From contig LATX02000223.1 in assembly GCA_001466705.2 (NCBI GenBank), positions 124,001 through 188,000 of the forward strand: a stretch of 64,000 bases of DNA, written 5' to 3'. This document shows, piece by piece, positions 9,961 through 20,000 of the stretch. This stretch comes from Moniliophthora roreri (lineage: Eukaryota > Basidiomycota > Agaricomycetes > Agaricales > Marasmiaceae). The notes under the pieces are model-generated. The model was not told where the DNA came from. It was given only the letters and a program-made list of their open reading frames with translations, and ran no database searches. The position numbers and the translations under genes are program-made. The number at the start of each line of letters is the position of its first letter. The stretch's first letter is position 1.

Positions 9961-11121
9961 CTCTGTACTCTAGAATTTTCAATGTACTCGAGTATACATA
10001 CAGCAGCCTCTCGCCTTCGGCGATAAGTTCCGATGGACGTGGGTCCACGGACCCGTGGACCAAAACGGGTACACAAAAAATCAAAATTGAAAATCATTCG
10101 ATTGACGATCAACCAACTCGACTATTCCCTCTCCCATCCGTCCTCTTTTCCCTATACACATTTGCATCTGAACCAGTCTTAATATCGACGCAAACTACAG
10201 ATCCGAGCTCGCAACTTCGAACTTTGTCTCCCGCTGCCTACGCGTCCTCCAAATGTATGAAAGAGTATCAAGTGTCGGGGGCCGTGGTCGAAATGCTTTG
10301 GGAGAGCGTACCTCACCAGGGTAGAGTGTCAAGTCGTTTACGTCTCTTGTTCAGAAACATGCCATGGAAAGAGGAGATGCAAGGATAAGTTCCAAGGATT
10401 AGGCGGGTGCGCATATCACCTCTGATTATCAGGCTAATTTGCTTACTTTCGCCTCCGTTCAGCAGTGATCTAAATCTCTCCAGAATTTCAAAAGAATTTG
10501 CTCCTGTGCCCCGGAACAATCTCACTGAAAGGACCCACTCTATCACAAAATCCAAGTATTCCTGACGCCCATTATCAAGTCTTGAAACACGATGAAACTT
10601 GAGAGCGCTCAGGCCGGCTACGCAACTAGTTACTCAAACTTATCGTTTAAAGCACCATTTCGACAGGCCAAGACCGCCCCAGTGCCGGTAGCAATACATT
10701 CAAAGGACGGAGAATCATCTTGACTCAAAATGACTGTGGAAGACCCGGGTACGGTTCATTTCATTTGCAACCGTGTAACTGCTAAAGGTCCTCATTTTCT
10801 CCATTCACGTTCATATTCTAAGATTCCAGTTCCTGTCCTCCAAGCTGAAAATTCTCCTCTTGGGCGGACAAGCATCGGTTCTCACGCTCGACTATCAACG
10901 TTCGATTATAAAACCAGAGTCGGAGGAGAGCTCGCAAATCTGTGCCAATCCTTTAACCCCAAGAACTCTTAAACATTCGTGATGTCTGATTCCTCAGATA
11001 TTGAGGCGGCCCTCGCTCCCTACTTCTCAGCCGAGGCTGTTATCACACAACTGTGAGCACGATGTCAGTGAGTACAGTATCTTCTGTTTTTGCTTGAGTA
11101 CTGATATACATCTTCGTTCAG
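9961..11121. other. Intergenic region with unassigned short frames
   Basis: Host-like CpG content. A minus-strand frame of 80 codons (10313-10555) and a plus-strand frame of 80 codons (10730-10972) have no motifs I recognise. At 10042-10061 lies the near-palindrome GGTCCACGGACCCGTGGACC, 8-bp arms around a 4-base loop; it could be a hairpin, a binding site or a transposon end. An ATG at 10982 opens a short frame that may be the first exon of the membrane protein gene that follows, but a TGA interrupts it. Confidence 0.4.
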
Positions 11122-11967
11122 GTGATGCTGTTTGTTTACGGTGGATTGTTTTCGTCTCAGGCTCATGACAATGCTCTAAATCATACCACTCTCAGGAATC
11201 TACATCGTTCTCTTCGGCATTTGCGCTCACATGCACTTGGGAAAGGATGCTAAAGATCGGCCGAACCGACTTCTCTATCTTGCTTGGACGATTGTCTTGT
11301 TCGTACTGGCAATACTAGCGAACACCTTCGAGTCTTGGGATTACATCCACGCCGCTATAGTATCGTTCGTCGCGGCCAAGACGAAGGAATATGAACCATT
11401 TACTGAGTATGCGACGAGTTACCAGTTGAAGACGATTCGAAAGTGAGTTATATTCCTTCGCGCTGAAGACTGTGCCGACGTAATGTTTTCAAGTTCTATC
11501 ATCGTCTTGCTCGCTCCTGTGATCAAGTATTGGCCTTTTTCGCTCCTGTTCTGCAGCGATCGCTGAAGCTAGTTTACCCAGCATAACAGCTGACTCGATG
11601 CTTGTATGTCATCCATATCTACTGTTTCACCCGCACTCATTCGTTACGTTCTAGATTCACCGATGCTACATCATATGGGGCTCACTCAGACGGGTCGCTT
11701 TTCCACTCATTTTTGGGTCGTTTGTCGTTAATGGTAATCACCGGTAGCTCCTCATACGTATCGCAGCCTTTCTGACGTTCTTCGATAGCGCTTGGCATAA
11801 CCAGCATCGTGGTGATGACTAAAGGCCAGCTGGATACCTCCATCGAGTCCAACTTGGCTCTTCTCGACAAGGGAATCACTCTGAATAACGGGTACCTGAT
11901 AGGAAATGCAGCGTTTCATGGGGTCTTGACGCTCTTGACAGGTACGTTCTCAAACAGCCCATTCCAA
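11122..11967 (+). pseudogene. Multipass membrane protein, agaricomycete family, partial
   Basis: Several exons can be joined: ...MLFVYG (to 11140), then 11196-11442 (IYIVLFGICAHMHL, RLLYLAWTIVLFVLAIL), a part around 11560-11610 (ITADSML), 11655-11733 (IHRCYIIWGSLRR) and 11789-11941 (LNNGYLIGNAAFHGVLTLLT). The order of segments YGIYIVLFG, LYLAWTI, ADS-L, HRCYIIWGS and YLIGNA is the signature of a large, functionally uncharacterised seven-helix-like family abundant in agaricomycetes. The 5' exon and one middle junction do not stay in frame as written, so decay or sequence errors are possible. The 3' end is lost at an N at 11968. Confidence 0.5.
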
Positions 11968-11968
11968 N

Positions 11969-12283
11969 GAAGATTGCACAGAGTAGATGATCGTAGTCAA
12001 ATTGTGTGATAAATGGTGTTAAAACATTTTTCTCAACCCACTTCTTCTTGGAGAATGGAAGACGAGAGGGAAGTTCGGTCTCCTGCTAGTACTGTTTGAA
12101 GAACTGGGTTTTGACCCAAAGACTCTCTTCAGGAGTGCAAATATGGTTGGCCATAGCAGTACCAGCATCGTCATCAGCTGGCGTTGTGGCAGTAGGAGCA
12201 GTGGTGGTAGGAGGAGCGGTGGTGGCAGGAGGAGCTGCAGTGGTAGGAGCTGCAGAGGCAGCATTCACTGGAACCAATGCCAT
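11969..12283 (-). pseudogene. Ala/Thr/Pro-rich protein start, broken
   Basis: An ATG at 12283 opens a frame with an Ala-Pro-Thr-rich tract, an acidic ADDDAG patch and CTPEESLWVKTQFFKQY, ending at a TAG. The same frame goes on beyond the stop with coding-like sequence (ETELPSRLPFSKKKWVEKNV) to the N at 11968. One nonsense change in a once longer gene is the simplest reading. It is divergent from the truncated gene at 12554. The family is not recognised. Confidence 0.3.
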
Positions 12284-12553
12284 TTCTGGGTGATCAGACG
12301 ATAGTTGGAAAGTTAGAAACCTGCAAAGTTGAACAACGTAGTGGTTATAGTTCAAGAAATAGTGAGAATAAACAACATAAAACATACCCAGTACGATATT
12401 TGAGCAAACATGAGGCTATGCGATGCCTGAGAGAGCTAGATAGCCCATTAATCCAGATCGCCATCGCCAATGATGCCATATGGAATTCTCGGACCATACA
12501 CCAAACCGTCATATAAATTCCACTCCCAGCGCTCCCCTTCAACTCAAGTACCC

Positions 12554-12676
12554 ATGGATCCTTCTGACTACAGTACTAGTGTCGAGGTTTATCGAAACCA
12601 GCTGAAGAACCATATTTGTGACTTCGCAGAAATGGTCGCAGGCCCTCTTCCAAGAACATTCATGAATGAGCATGGC
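12554..12676 (+). pseudogene. Host gene 5' fragment cut by an LTR
   Basis: A TATAAAT at 12513-12519 precedes an ATG at 12554 that opens 41 codons (MDPSDYSTSVEVYRNQLKNH...). The frame is then broken at 12677 by the TGTTA start of the LTR of element A. This looks like a gene start whose remainder was displaced by the insertion. The peptide has no recognised domain, so its reality rests on the promoter-like context and codon flow. Confidence 0.35.
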
Positions 12677-13114
12677 TGTTATGTTTCTTTTCTCTTCTCT
12701 CCCTATGCTTCCCATTCCATTGGACCTATACACCTTCCCAGCCCCCATTTTCTTATCTTTCCTTATGCTTCCAATGTCATCGGACTCGTACACCTTCCCA
12801 GCCCCCGCTTCTTTATCTTTCTGTATTACTCATATCCCAGTGAACTCGGGATTTATTATCTAAACACTGAACTTATCGCTTTTACATATGTAGCAAGTAT
12901 TAGTCGGTTGTAACGTATTTAAGCGCTCAAGCTGAGACTTGAAGTCTCCAGCTTGACCTGGTTTATACTATCTTGTGTCAACACCATGATCGAAGGACTT
13001 CTGAACTTCAGCAACTGCTGAATGAACTCGAACTTGAACTTAGACAACCACTTAGACAGAGGTGACACTTCATTAGAGTAGTTGAGTTAGCGTTGCTGTG
13101 CAAGTAACATAACA
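12677..13114 (+). repeat. 5' LTR of element A
   Basis: It begins TGTTATG and ends GTAACATAACA, like the LTRs at 15070 and 22776, and is followed by AAGGTCAAGCTGATTG, the same leader as after the LTR at 15701. At 438 bp it is about 200 bp shorter than its relatives and lacks their TGATGTCA-rich middle. Between 12700 and 12830 it carries a tandem duplication of about 65 bp around CACCTTCCCAGCCCCC. Confidence 0.7.
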
Positions 13115-13174
13115 TAAGGTCAAGCTGATTGATTGCTGACCTATCCAGGTTTAGGCATCACCTAGGAGCAACAA

Positions 13175-13589
13175 GATGCCACCACAGACAGAACAACAGA
13201 TAGAACGAGACATCGCTGAAGCAGAAGCACGCCAGCATGGATTACCAACCCAATCCATATTGAATCCTGGTGGATGAGTGATCCCACCGTTAACCTGGGC
13301 ATCTCGCAGGGAGTTATTGACCCCCTTGCACACGCCATCGCCAACGAGTCAGCTATGAACTGAGACACCTGGAGAAAGCCCAGAAATAAAGAGAACCTTG
13401 ACCCCGTCATCTATTTCGACTGGATCGAGACCGATTGAGTTCGAAGAGAGATCCTCGCCGAATACACCGAAGCCGCCAGACTCAGATACATTGAACACCT
13501 CCTTGAACTTGCCAGAGGAGTTAGACCCGTTTCAATGATTACTACAAGGGTTAAAGAACAGCCCCTGATCACTGAAGATACAACTTGAG
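13175..13589 (+). pseudogene. Element A gag N-terminal region, decayed
   Basis: An ATG at 13175 starts MPPQTEQQIERDIAEAEA, but stops at several places (for example after ILNPGG, and TGA codons near 13364 and 13436) break the frame. Coding-like pieces in shifted frames lead into the main gag frame at 13590. The region corresponds in position to the first 270 residues of element B gag, which is similarly acidic and disordered. Confidence 0.4.
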
Positions 13590-14555
13590 ATGATGGCAGA
13601 AGACAAGAAGCCGTCAGGAAGCAGACCCAGGAAAGAGGAACCACAGGCTGAAGAAGCTGTTATTGGTTCTGCAATGCCGGTACAGATGGTGTCGGCAGTC
13701 AAGAAGGTGAAAGCTGCATTACCGAGAGCCTTTACAGGAACTCGGAAGGACGCTAAGAAGTTCTTACGAGAAGTGCTGATCTATGTAGCACTTAACCCAA
13801 AAGCATTTCCCAACAATAGGTCGAAGAAGCTGTTCCTTCTTTCCTACATGACGGATGGGCCAGGAGAATTCTGGAAGAATGACAAAGCCGACCTACTACT
13901 CGTGTTTGATCCAGAAGCCGAGAAGGTTACGTGGTCAGAGTTTTTAGACGACTTCAGAACTTCCTTCAAACTCTTAGATCCAGCTCTGAAGGCACAGCTA
14001 GAACTCAAGGATTTGAGAATGAAGGAAAGAGCAGACGAATACACCTATCAGTTTACATATCTCACAAAGCAGACAGGATATAACAACGCAGCACAGATCG
14101 TAGCCTTCAAACGAGGGTTGCCTAGGAGCTTGGCACTCAAGATCATGACAAGGCCGGAAGGCACGCCCACTACAATAAAAGACTGGATGAACACCGCTAT
14201 ATTGTTCAATGAAAGTTACAAACAGGCGTTGGAATATGGGAAGACATGGGACAAAGAACATGGGACAAAGAAGCTCCAAAGGAACTTTCAAAAAAAGGAT
14301 GACGTAGCCATTAAGCAAATCACTGATATCGATCAAAAGGAGTATATAGCAAAGGGGCTGTGTTTCAGATGTGGACGAAACAGACATTGCATCAAAGATT
14401 GCCTGGATATGCCGAAGAAGGATGAAAAGAAGCAGGAGGAGCTGAAGAAACTTTTGAAGGAAGAAAGGTTTGCCAAGATCAGGGTGTTGGTGAATGAACA
14501 AACGGAGAAAGAAAAGAACCTCCTTATCGATATGATGGAACAGGAGGGTTTTTGA
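13590..14555 (+). CDS. Gag of element A
   Basis: A 321-residue frame holds a Ty3-type capsid domain (FTGTRKDAKKFLREVLIYVA, then GPGEFWKND...W-EFLDDFRTSF, then ADEYTYQFTYLTKQ) and a CCHC knuckle CFRCGRNRHCIKDC (CX2CX4HX4C). Gag forms the virus-like particle and binds the element RNA. It ends EQEGF and a TGA that overlaps a GGGTTTT heptamer, the signal for a -1 shift into the protease frame. The start is uncertain because upstream gag sequence is decayed; 13590 may be internal. Confidence 0.7.
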   Translation: MMAEDKKPSGSRPRKEEPQAEEAVIGSAMPVQMVSAVKKVKAALPRAFTGTRKDAKKFLREVLIYVALNPKAFPNNRSKKLFLLSYMTDGPGEFWKNDKADLLLVFDPEAEKVTWSEFLDDFRTSFKLLDPALKAQLELKDLRMKERADEYTYQFTYLTKQTGYNNAAQIVAFKRGLPRSLALKIMTRPEGTPTTIKDWMNTAILFNESYKQALEYGKTWDKEHGTKKLQRNFQKKDDVAIKQITDIDQKEYIAKGLCFRCGRNRHCIKDCLDMPKKDEKKQEELKKLLKEERFAKIRVLVNEQTEKEKNLLIDMMEQEGF

Positions 14556-14585
14556 AGCAGCGGAAGAGGACGATGTCTCCACTGC
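14546..14585 (+). promoter_or_regulatory. Putative -1 frameshift site, element A
   Basis: G GGT TTT at 14546-14552 overlaps the gag stop. It is followed after four bases by a weaker stem, GCAG with CTGC enclosing GGA(A)GA with TCTCC. The protease frame is the -1 frame and is open across this point except for one TGA further on. The layout mirrors the stronger site in element B. Confidence 0.5.
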
Positions 14586-14632
14586 CAATAACTATCTCAC
14601 ACTTTGTACTAGCTAAAATGGATTGAAATTCT

Positions 14633-14986
14633 ATGCACATTCCTCTTCAGTACAAAGTGGGAACAAAAACCATCGAAACAAAGGTGCTGTTAGATTCAGG
14701 GGCAGGAGGACAATTTATAAGCACAGGGTTAGCACGAACACTGGGAAAGAAATGGATCCAGCTGCCAGAGAAGATTAGAGTCTTCAACATTGATGGAACG
14801 GCCAATAAAACAGCTTGGATAACACATGTGGTTGAATTGGAATTCTGGATCGCAGGAAAAGAATTCCAGGAAAACTTTATGATATCGGGTATAGGAGACG
14901 AGGAGATGATTCTAGGGCTCCCATGGTTGCGGTATCACAACCCTCGGATCGATTGGGAAACAGGGGAAATCCAGTTTCCGCCATGA
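14633..14986 (+). pseudogene. Element A protease, pol truncated
   Basis: This 117-residue frame is a retropepsin: LLDSGAGGQF carries the catalytic Asp, and ILGLPWLRYHNP is the second conserved segment. It lies in the -1 frame of gag and shares the linker ending LAKM-(stop)-NSM with element B (LAKLNRNSM), where the stop stands for an Arg codon. The frame ends TGA at 14984-14986 and about 80 bp later the LTR at 15070 begins. All later pol domains are missing, most likely displaced by the insertion of B or removed by recombination. Confidence 0.65.
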
Positions 14987-15069
14987 AGAAAGGTCCAGAT
15001 CAGGAAATTTAGAGGAGTCTTGGATAATACCAACTTGGAGGTCCTCATAGGAGCAAAGATCACTGCTTC

Positions 15070-15701
15070 TGTTACAGTCGTACGTTCACAGACTACATTT
15101 TCTTTTCTTTTCTTTTACAAATTCGCTGCTTGGACACTTTAGCGCTCTCAAGCACTACTTTTCTCTTTTCATCTATGCTTCTTATTAACATCTGGACACA
15201 TCCACATTCCCAGTTCCCTTTTCCAATCTTATGCTTATCCCCATATTTAAGACATCATCATTGTGTCATTCATGACATCAAGTTGATGTCATTATTCTAT
15301 TCGATTCTTTTTCCTTCTATTTATGATGTGATGTCATTTCTGACGTCGCTTATTGTATCATCATATTTATTTTCGTTTCCTCGACATCACTTCTGATGTC
15401 ATTCTCCTATTTATCATATTGTCAAAGGTACACTCTATTTACTAAACAAACGATGTCGATCTAACAGTTTGTATACAAACTAGTAGCTACAATCGCTGTA
15501 TAAGTAGATAGTTTGCAGGTCTAAGCTACCTCAGCTTGACCTAGTTAATCCTTTGAACATCTTGCTCAACTCGACTGAACTCTGAGGACTTTAGCGCGAG
15601 CTGAAGAACTCAAAACTCGAACTTGCTCCTTTTGTCAACTTAGCGCCGCTACGTCATAGTGGTTGACAAGTTGTTGTTGTTGCTGCGCAAGTAACATAAC
15701 A
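15070..15701 (+). repeat. LTR at the left end of element B
   Basis: It starts TGTTACAG and ends GTAACATAACA, and is followed by AAAGGTCAAGCTGATCG as a possible primer binding site. From 15251 to 15403 it carries a cluster of TGATGTCA, TGACATCA and TGACGTCG motifs. It differs visibly from the partial LTR at 22090, so the two need not be the ends of one insertion; it may also be the right LTR of element A. Confidence 0.75.
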
Positions 15702-15718
15702 AAAGGTCAAGCTGATCG

Positions 15719-16996
15719 TTGCCGACCTACCCAGGTTTAGGCACCACCGCTTATCGAAACACGACTCCCCCGAGGGCTCCCTTTACGGCAGCCAAAGAAG
15801 CAGATCTCGACGATCAACTCGAAGTAGCCGAACAGCTATTGAACCCCGACCCCGAACAAACCCCGCGCCGAATTACTCATAGCCAGCGGAGAGGAGCAGT
15901 TGAAAGTCTCCAACAAGAAAGAACAGAACCCGAAGCTGAGTCTTCCGAACCAGATTTATTTGACGAATTTCAGAATTTATTCCATACCCCGACTCCAGAA
16001 ATGACGACTCCGAGTGGAAGCGCTGTTGCAGCTTCGGATGTCAAACCGAAAGTAGAACTCGACGATACCGACGAACAATGGGCCCAGACAATTTCCATGG
16101 CCGTATTACAGACAATCAATGACAAGAAGGACGAAGCCAGCAAAGGGCCAATTCCTGATCCCTTTTTGGGAAAACAATCAGACACCCGCCGATTCCTCCT
16201 CAACCTCGAATTATATTTCGCAATGAACCCAGTCAAGGCGAACACCGATGAGAAGAAGAAGATGCTTCTCTTGTCGCTAGTAAAGGGAAACACCAGTGAA
16301 TGGAAGCAGAGGGAGACGATGAAGTTATTTCCCGAAGACGACGATCCTGAAGAGAAGAAAAAGGCTGCCGAAGAAACGTGGAGCAGTTTCAAACAGAGAT
16401 TCCGAAACGAATGGCAACCCGTCAATGTTGTCAGAGAAGCGCAGGCCAAAATCGAACAGATCAAAATGACGGACAGAGCCGATGAATACGTCAATCGATT
16501 CCGCCTTATCGCGATGGACACAAAGTACGACGATGAGGCTCTTATGAGATTTTTTAGAGAAGGACTTCCGGAATCTCTCCAGAACAAGATTATGCTCCGA
16601 ACGGACGGAGAACCTGAAACATTGGACGAGTGGTACAAACTGGTGATCAAGTATGACAACCAGTACAAGTTGGAGTACCGGTTATCCTTCTTCTCTCTCG
16701 GCTAGTTCGCGAAGATCGCTCAGAAGGAGAAAGAAGTCACGGTCGGACGACTATTGTCCGAATCTGATAGAAAAGATTACATGGTTGCAGGGAAGTGTTT
16801 CCGTTGTGCAAAGACCGGCCACATCTCACGAGATTGTCCCCTCAAAGGACAAGCACAACAAATCCCACCACCGAAATATGAACCCAAAAAGCTCTCGCCA
16901 CGAGAAGCTTTCACCAAGATTCGTACACTTATTGCCAAACAAGAAGAAGGAGAACAAGAGGAGATCTTCGATCTCATGGGAAAAGAGGGTTTTTAA
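15719..16996 (+). pseudogene. Gag of element B, one in-frame stop
   Basis: The frame runs from the leader to a TAA at 16994-16996 and is interrupted only by a TAG at 16703-16705. It holds an acidic disordered N-terminus (about residues 1-140), a capsid domain (FLLNLELYFAMNP, then W-SFKQRFRNEW, then ADEYVNRFRLIA) and a CCHC knuckle CFRCAKTGHISRDC. No ATG opens the frame near the leader; the first in-frame ATG is about 280 bases in, so the true start codon is lost or non-standard. The product would assemble particles and bring in Gag-Pol. Confidence 0.7.
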
Positions 16997-17027
16997 AGAG
17001 GTGGAAGAGGCCGACGCTCTTACCACC
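16987..17027 (+). promoter_or_regulatory. -1 programmed frameshift signal, gag to pol
   Basis: The heptamer G GGT TTT (16987-16993) stands directly before the gag TAA. After a 6-nt spacer there is a stem-loop at 17000-17027: GGTGG pairs with CCACC and AAGAG with CTCTT, with one bulged A and a 7-base loop. The pol frame is exactly -1 to gag and is open from the heptamer to pol. Slippery site, 5-9 nt spacer and stem are the classic parts of -1 frameshifting. Function is inferred, not shown. Confidence 0.7.
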
Positions 17028-17076
17028 TGCAATTACGATCTCGAACGTTGTATTAGCTAAGTTAAATCGAAACTCT

Positions 17077-20000
17077 ATGCGAATTCCTATTCAATACAAC
17101 GTCGGGACAGAAATCGTCGAAACCAAAGCCCTGATCGATTCAGGTGCTGGAGGACACTTCATCTGTGAAGAAGAAGCATGGAAACTGAAGAAACCCTGGA
17201 CAAGATTAGAAAAACCCATCAAAGTTTTCAACGTTGATGGAACCCGGAACAAAATTGGTTGGATCACTCACTCCGTCACAATCGATATCACAATTGGAGA
17301 TAGATTGATGAAGGAAACTTTATTGATCTCGGGATTAGGACCGGAACGAGTTATCTTAGGATTACCTTGGCTCCAAGACCATAACCCGGATATCGACTGG
17401 GTCACTGGAGTAGTCCACTTCCGACCTAGGCGAAAGATCATGGTGAAACGATTGATGAAACCATTTATTGGAATTCTGGACGAAACAAAGGAATTGGACA
17501 CCGGAATATTAGATAAGGTTGAAGACGACGAAGTCCTAATTTGGTCTTTCATTAAAGGAGAAGAAGACAGCGATGAAGTTCGAATCAACGCTAAGTTATC
17601 CGCTTCTCAGGTACTGGCACAAGCTCACGAGGTCAAGGCAAAACCATTAGAAGAGCTCCTTCCTCCTTATCTTTCTGATTACTCGGATCGATTTGAAAAG
17701 AAGAAAGCCGAGCGCTTTCCACCTTCTCGACCATACGATCACATGATCGACCTGAAACTGGACTTCAAACCACGGGACTGTAAAATTTACTCATTGTCAC
17801 CAAAGGAGCGGATTGAACAAGACAAATTCCTGGACGAAAATTTACGAAAAGGATACATCCGACCCTCGAAATCCCCGATGGCATCCCCTTTCTTTTTTGT
17901 AGCCAAGAAAGAAGCGGGAGCGCTACGACCCTGCCAGGACTACCGAGATCTAAATAACGGAACTATCAAAAATCGCTATCCTTTACCATTGGTCACGGAT
18001 CTCGTGGATAAACTAAAGACAGCGAAGATCTTCATGAAATTAGATTTACGAAACGGATACAACAATATACGGATCAAGGATGGAGACCAATGGAAAGCCG
18101 TGTTTAAAACACCTCGAGGGCTTTTTGAACCCACAGTTATGTTCTTCGGTTCAACGAATTCTCCGGCAACGTTCCAAGCATTCATGAACGACATCCTCAA
18201 AGACTTCATCGACAAGGGTTGGTGCGTGGTCTATATGGACGACATCTTGATATTTTCTGACAAGATCAATATCCATCGACTTCGCACGAGACACGTTCTA
18301 GAACGGTTGCGGGAAAATGATCTATATCTCAAACTGGAGAAATGCGAATTCGAAGTCATGAAGATGCTATTCCTAGGGATGGTCATCACACCAGGACACA
18401 TCTCCATGGACGAAACGAAACTAGCCGGAATAAAAGATTGGGAAGTGCCCAAAACAATCAAAGGTGTGCGATCGTTCCTTGGATTCGCAAATTTCTATTG
18501 CAAGTTCATAGGAAAATACGCAGAATTGGTGCGACCTTTGCACGAGTTAACAAAGAAAGACACGAAATTCGAATGGACGAAACTGCGAGACGTTGCCTTC
18601 AATGTTCTCAAAGTGAAATTTCTACAACAACCAATTTTACAAATGCCGGACGATGAAAAGCCTTTCATAATCGAAGCAGACGCCTCGAAATGGGCCACGG
18701 GAGCAGTATTGAAACAACAAGGTTCCGATGGAGAATTACACCCATGCGGATATATTTCGCACGCATTCACTGCAACTGAACGGAACTACGAAATCTACGA
18801 CCACGAACTCTTGGCTATCATGAACGCTCTGAAGGCTTGGGAACACTATCTTTTGGGAGGAGCTCACCCGGTGACCGTTCTATCTGATCACAAGAACCTC
18901 ACTTATTTCTGGACAGCACAAAAGCTCAATCGACGACAAGCTAGACTGAGTCTATATTTGACTCAATTCAACCTTCGACTGGTGCATGTTCCAGGAACAA
19001 AAATGGTTCAATCTGATGCCCTCTCACGACGACCAGATCTTGTAGACGAAGAAGAAAATGACAACGACGACATCGTCATGTTACCAGATAAGTTATTTGT
19101 TAACGTGATCGATGCAGAACTGAAAACTATATTGGAGGATGCCTTACCAAGAGACGAATTCCTTCAGATGACAATGGAGAGTCTGATCGAGAAAGGAACA
19201 CCACCAATCAAATCGTCCCTACAGGACTGGAGAACTAAGGGAAACCTATTGTTTTACAAAGATAGGATCTACGTTCCGAACGATGCAACATTACGACAAT
19301 TGATCGTCAAGACTATCCACGAAGCCTTACCTCACGGACACCCTGGACAATGGAACACAGTCGATCAGGTGCAAAGAGACTATTGGTGGCTAGGAATGAC
19401 AAAGTTCATCAAATCATTTGTTGATGGGTGCGCTGCATGCCAACAAATGAAAGTGAACACACATCCAACAAGAACACCAATACAACCTATTGGAGGTCAT
19501 AAAGATGTGTTGCCGTTTCAAATCATATCGATGGACTTAATCACAGACTTACCTAAGATCTCAGATTACGATTCGATATTGGTCGTGGTCAACCATGCGG
19601 CTACAAAGGGGGTGATTTTCATCCCATGCCACAAGAAGATCGATGCCACAGACACGGCGGAACTACTTTTTCAACATGTTTACAAGCGCTTCGGACTGCC
19701 CGACAAGATTATCTCAGATAGAGACCCACGATTCGCAGCCGAAGTCTTCAAAGAAATGGGAAAATTATTAGGGATTAAACAAATGCTGAGTACCGCCTAT
19801 CATCCTCAAACCGATGGAGAGACTGAAAGGGTCAATCAGGAAGTAGAGATCTTTCTTCGATTCTTTTGCGCCAAAGAACAAATGAAATGGAAAGATCTTC
19901 TCCACTTTGCCGAATTTGCACACAATACCCGAACACATTCGGTCACAAAGAATTCCCCTTTCTATCTCACAATGGGATATCACCCCCGACCTCTCCCCAC

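Larger units (their letters stand above)
12677..15069 (+). mobile_element. Ty3/gypsy element A, truncated
   Basis: The element starts with an LTR (12677-13114), followed by the leader, gag and protease, and stops at 15069 where another LTR begins. Reverse transcriptase, RNase H and integrase are absent. Gag, protease and the gag-pol junction are clearly related to those of element B, so A is a diverged member of the same clade. Several stops, among them a TGA for a conserved CGA before the protease, show that it is dead. Confidence 0.75.

Noticed and set aside
10042..10061. Intrinsic terminator (GGTCCACG hairpin)
   Set aside because: Bacterial-type terminators do not apply in a nuclear fungal genome; kept only as a palindrome of unknown role.
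11969..12283. Direct link of the Ala/Thr/Pro-rich frame to element A gag
   Set aside because: It is on the opposite strand and outside the LTR at 12677, with no shared motif.
15970..16668. 232-codon minus-strand frame inside gag of element B
   Set aside because: It is a shadow of the Glu/Lys-rich gag frame (Ser/Phe/Leu-rich as expected from the opposite strand); no motif.
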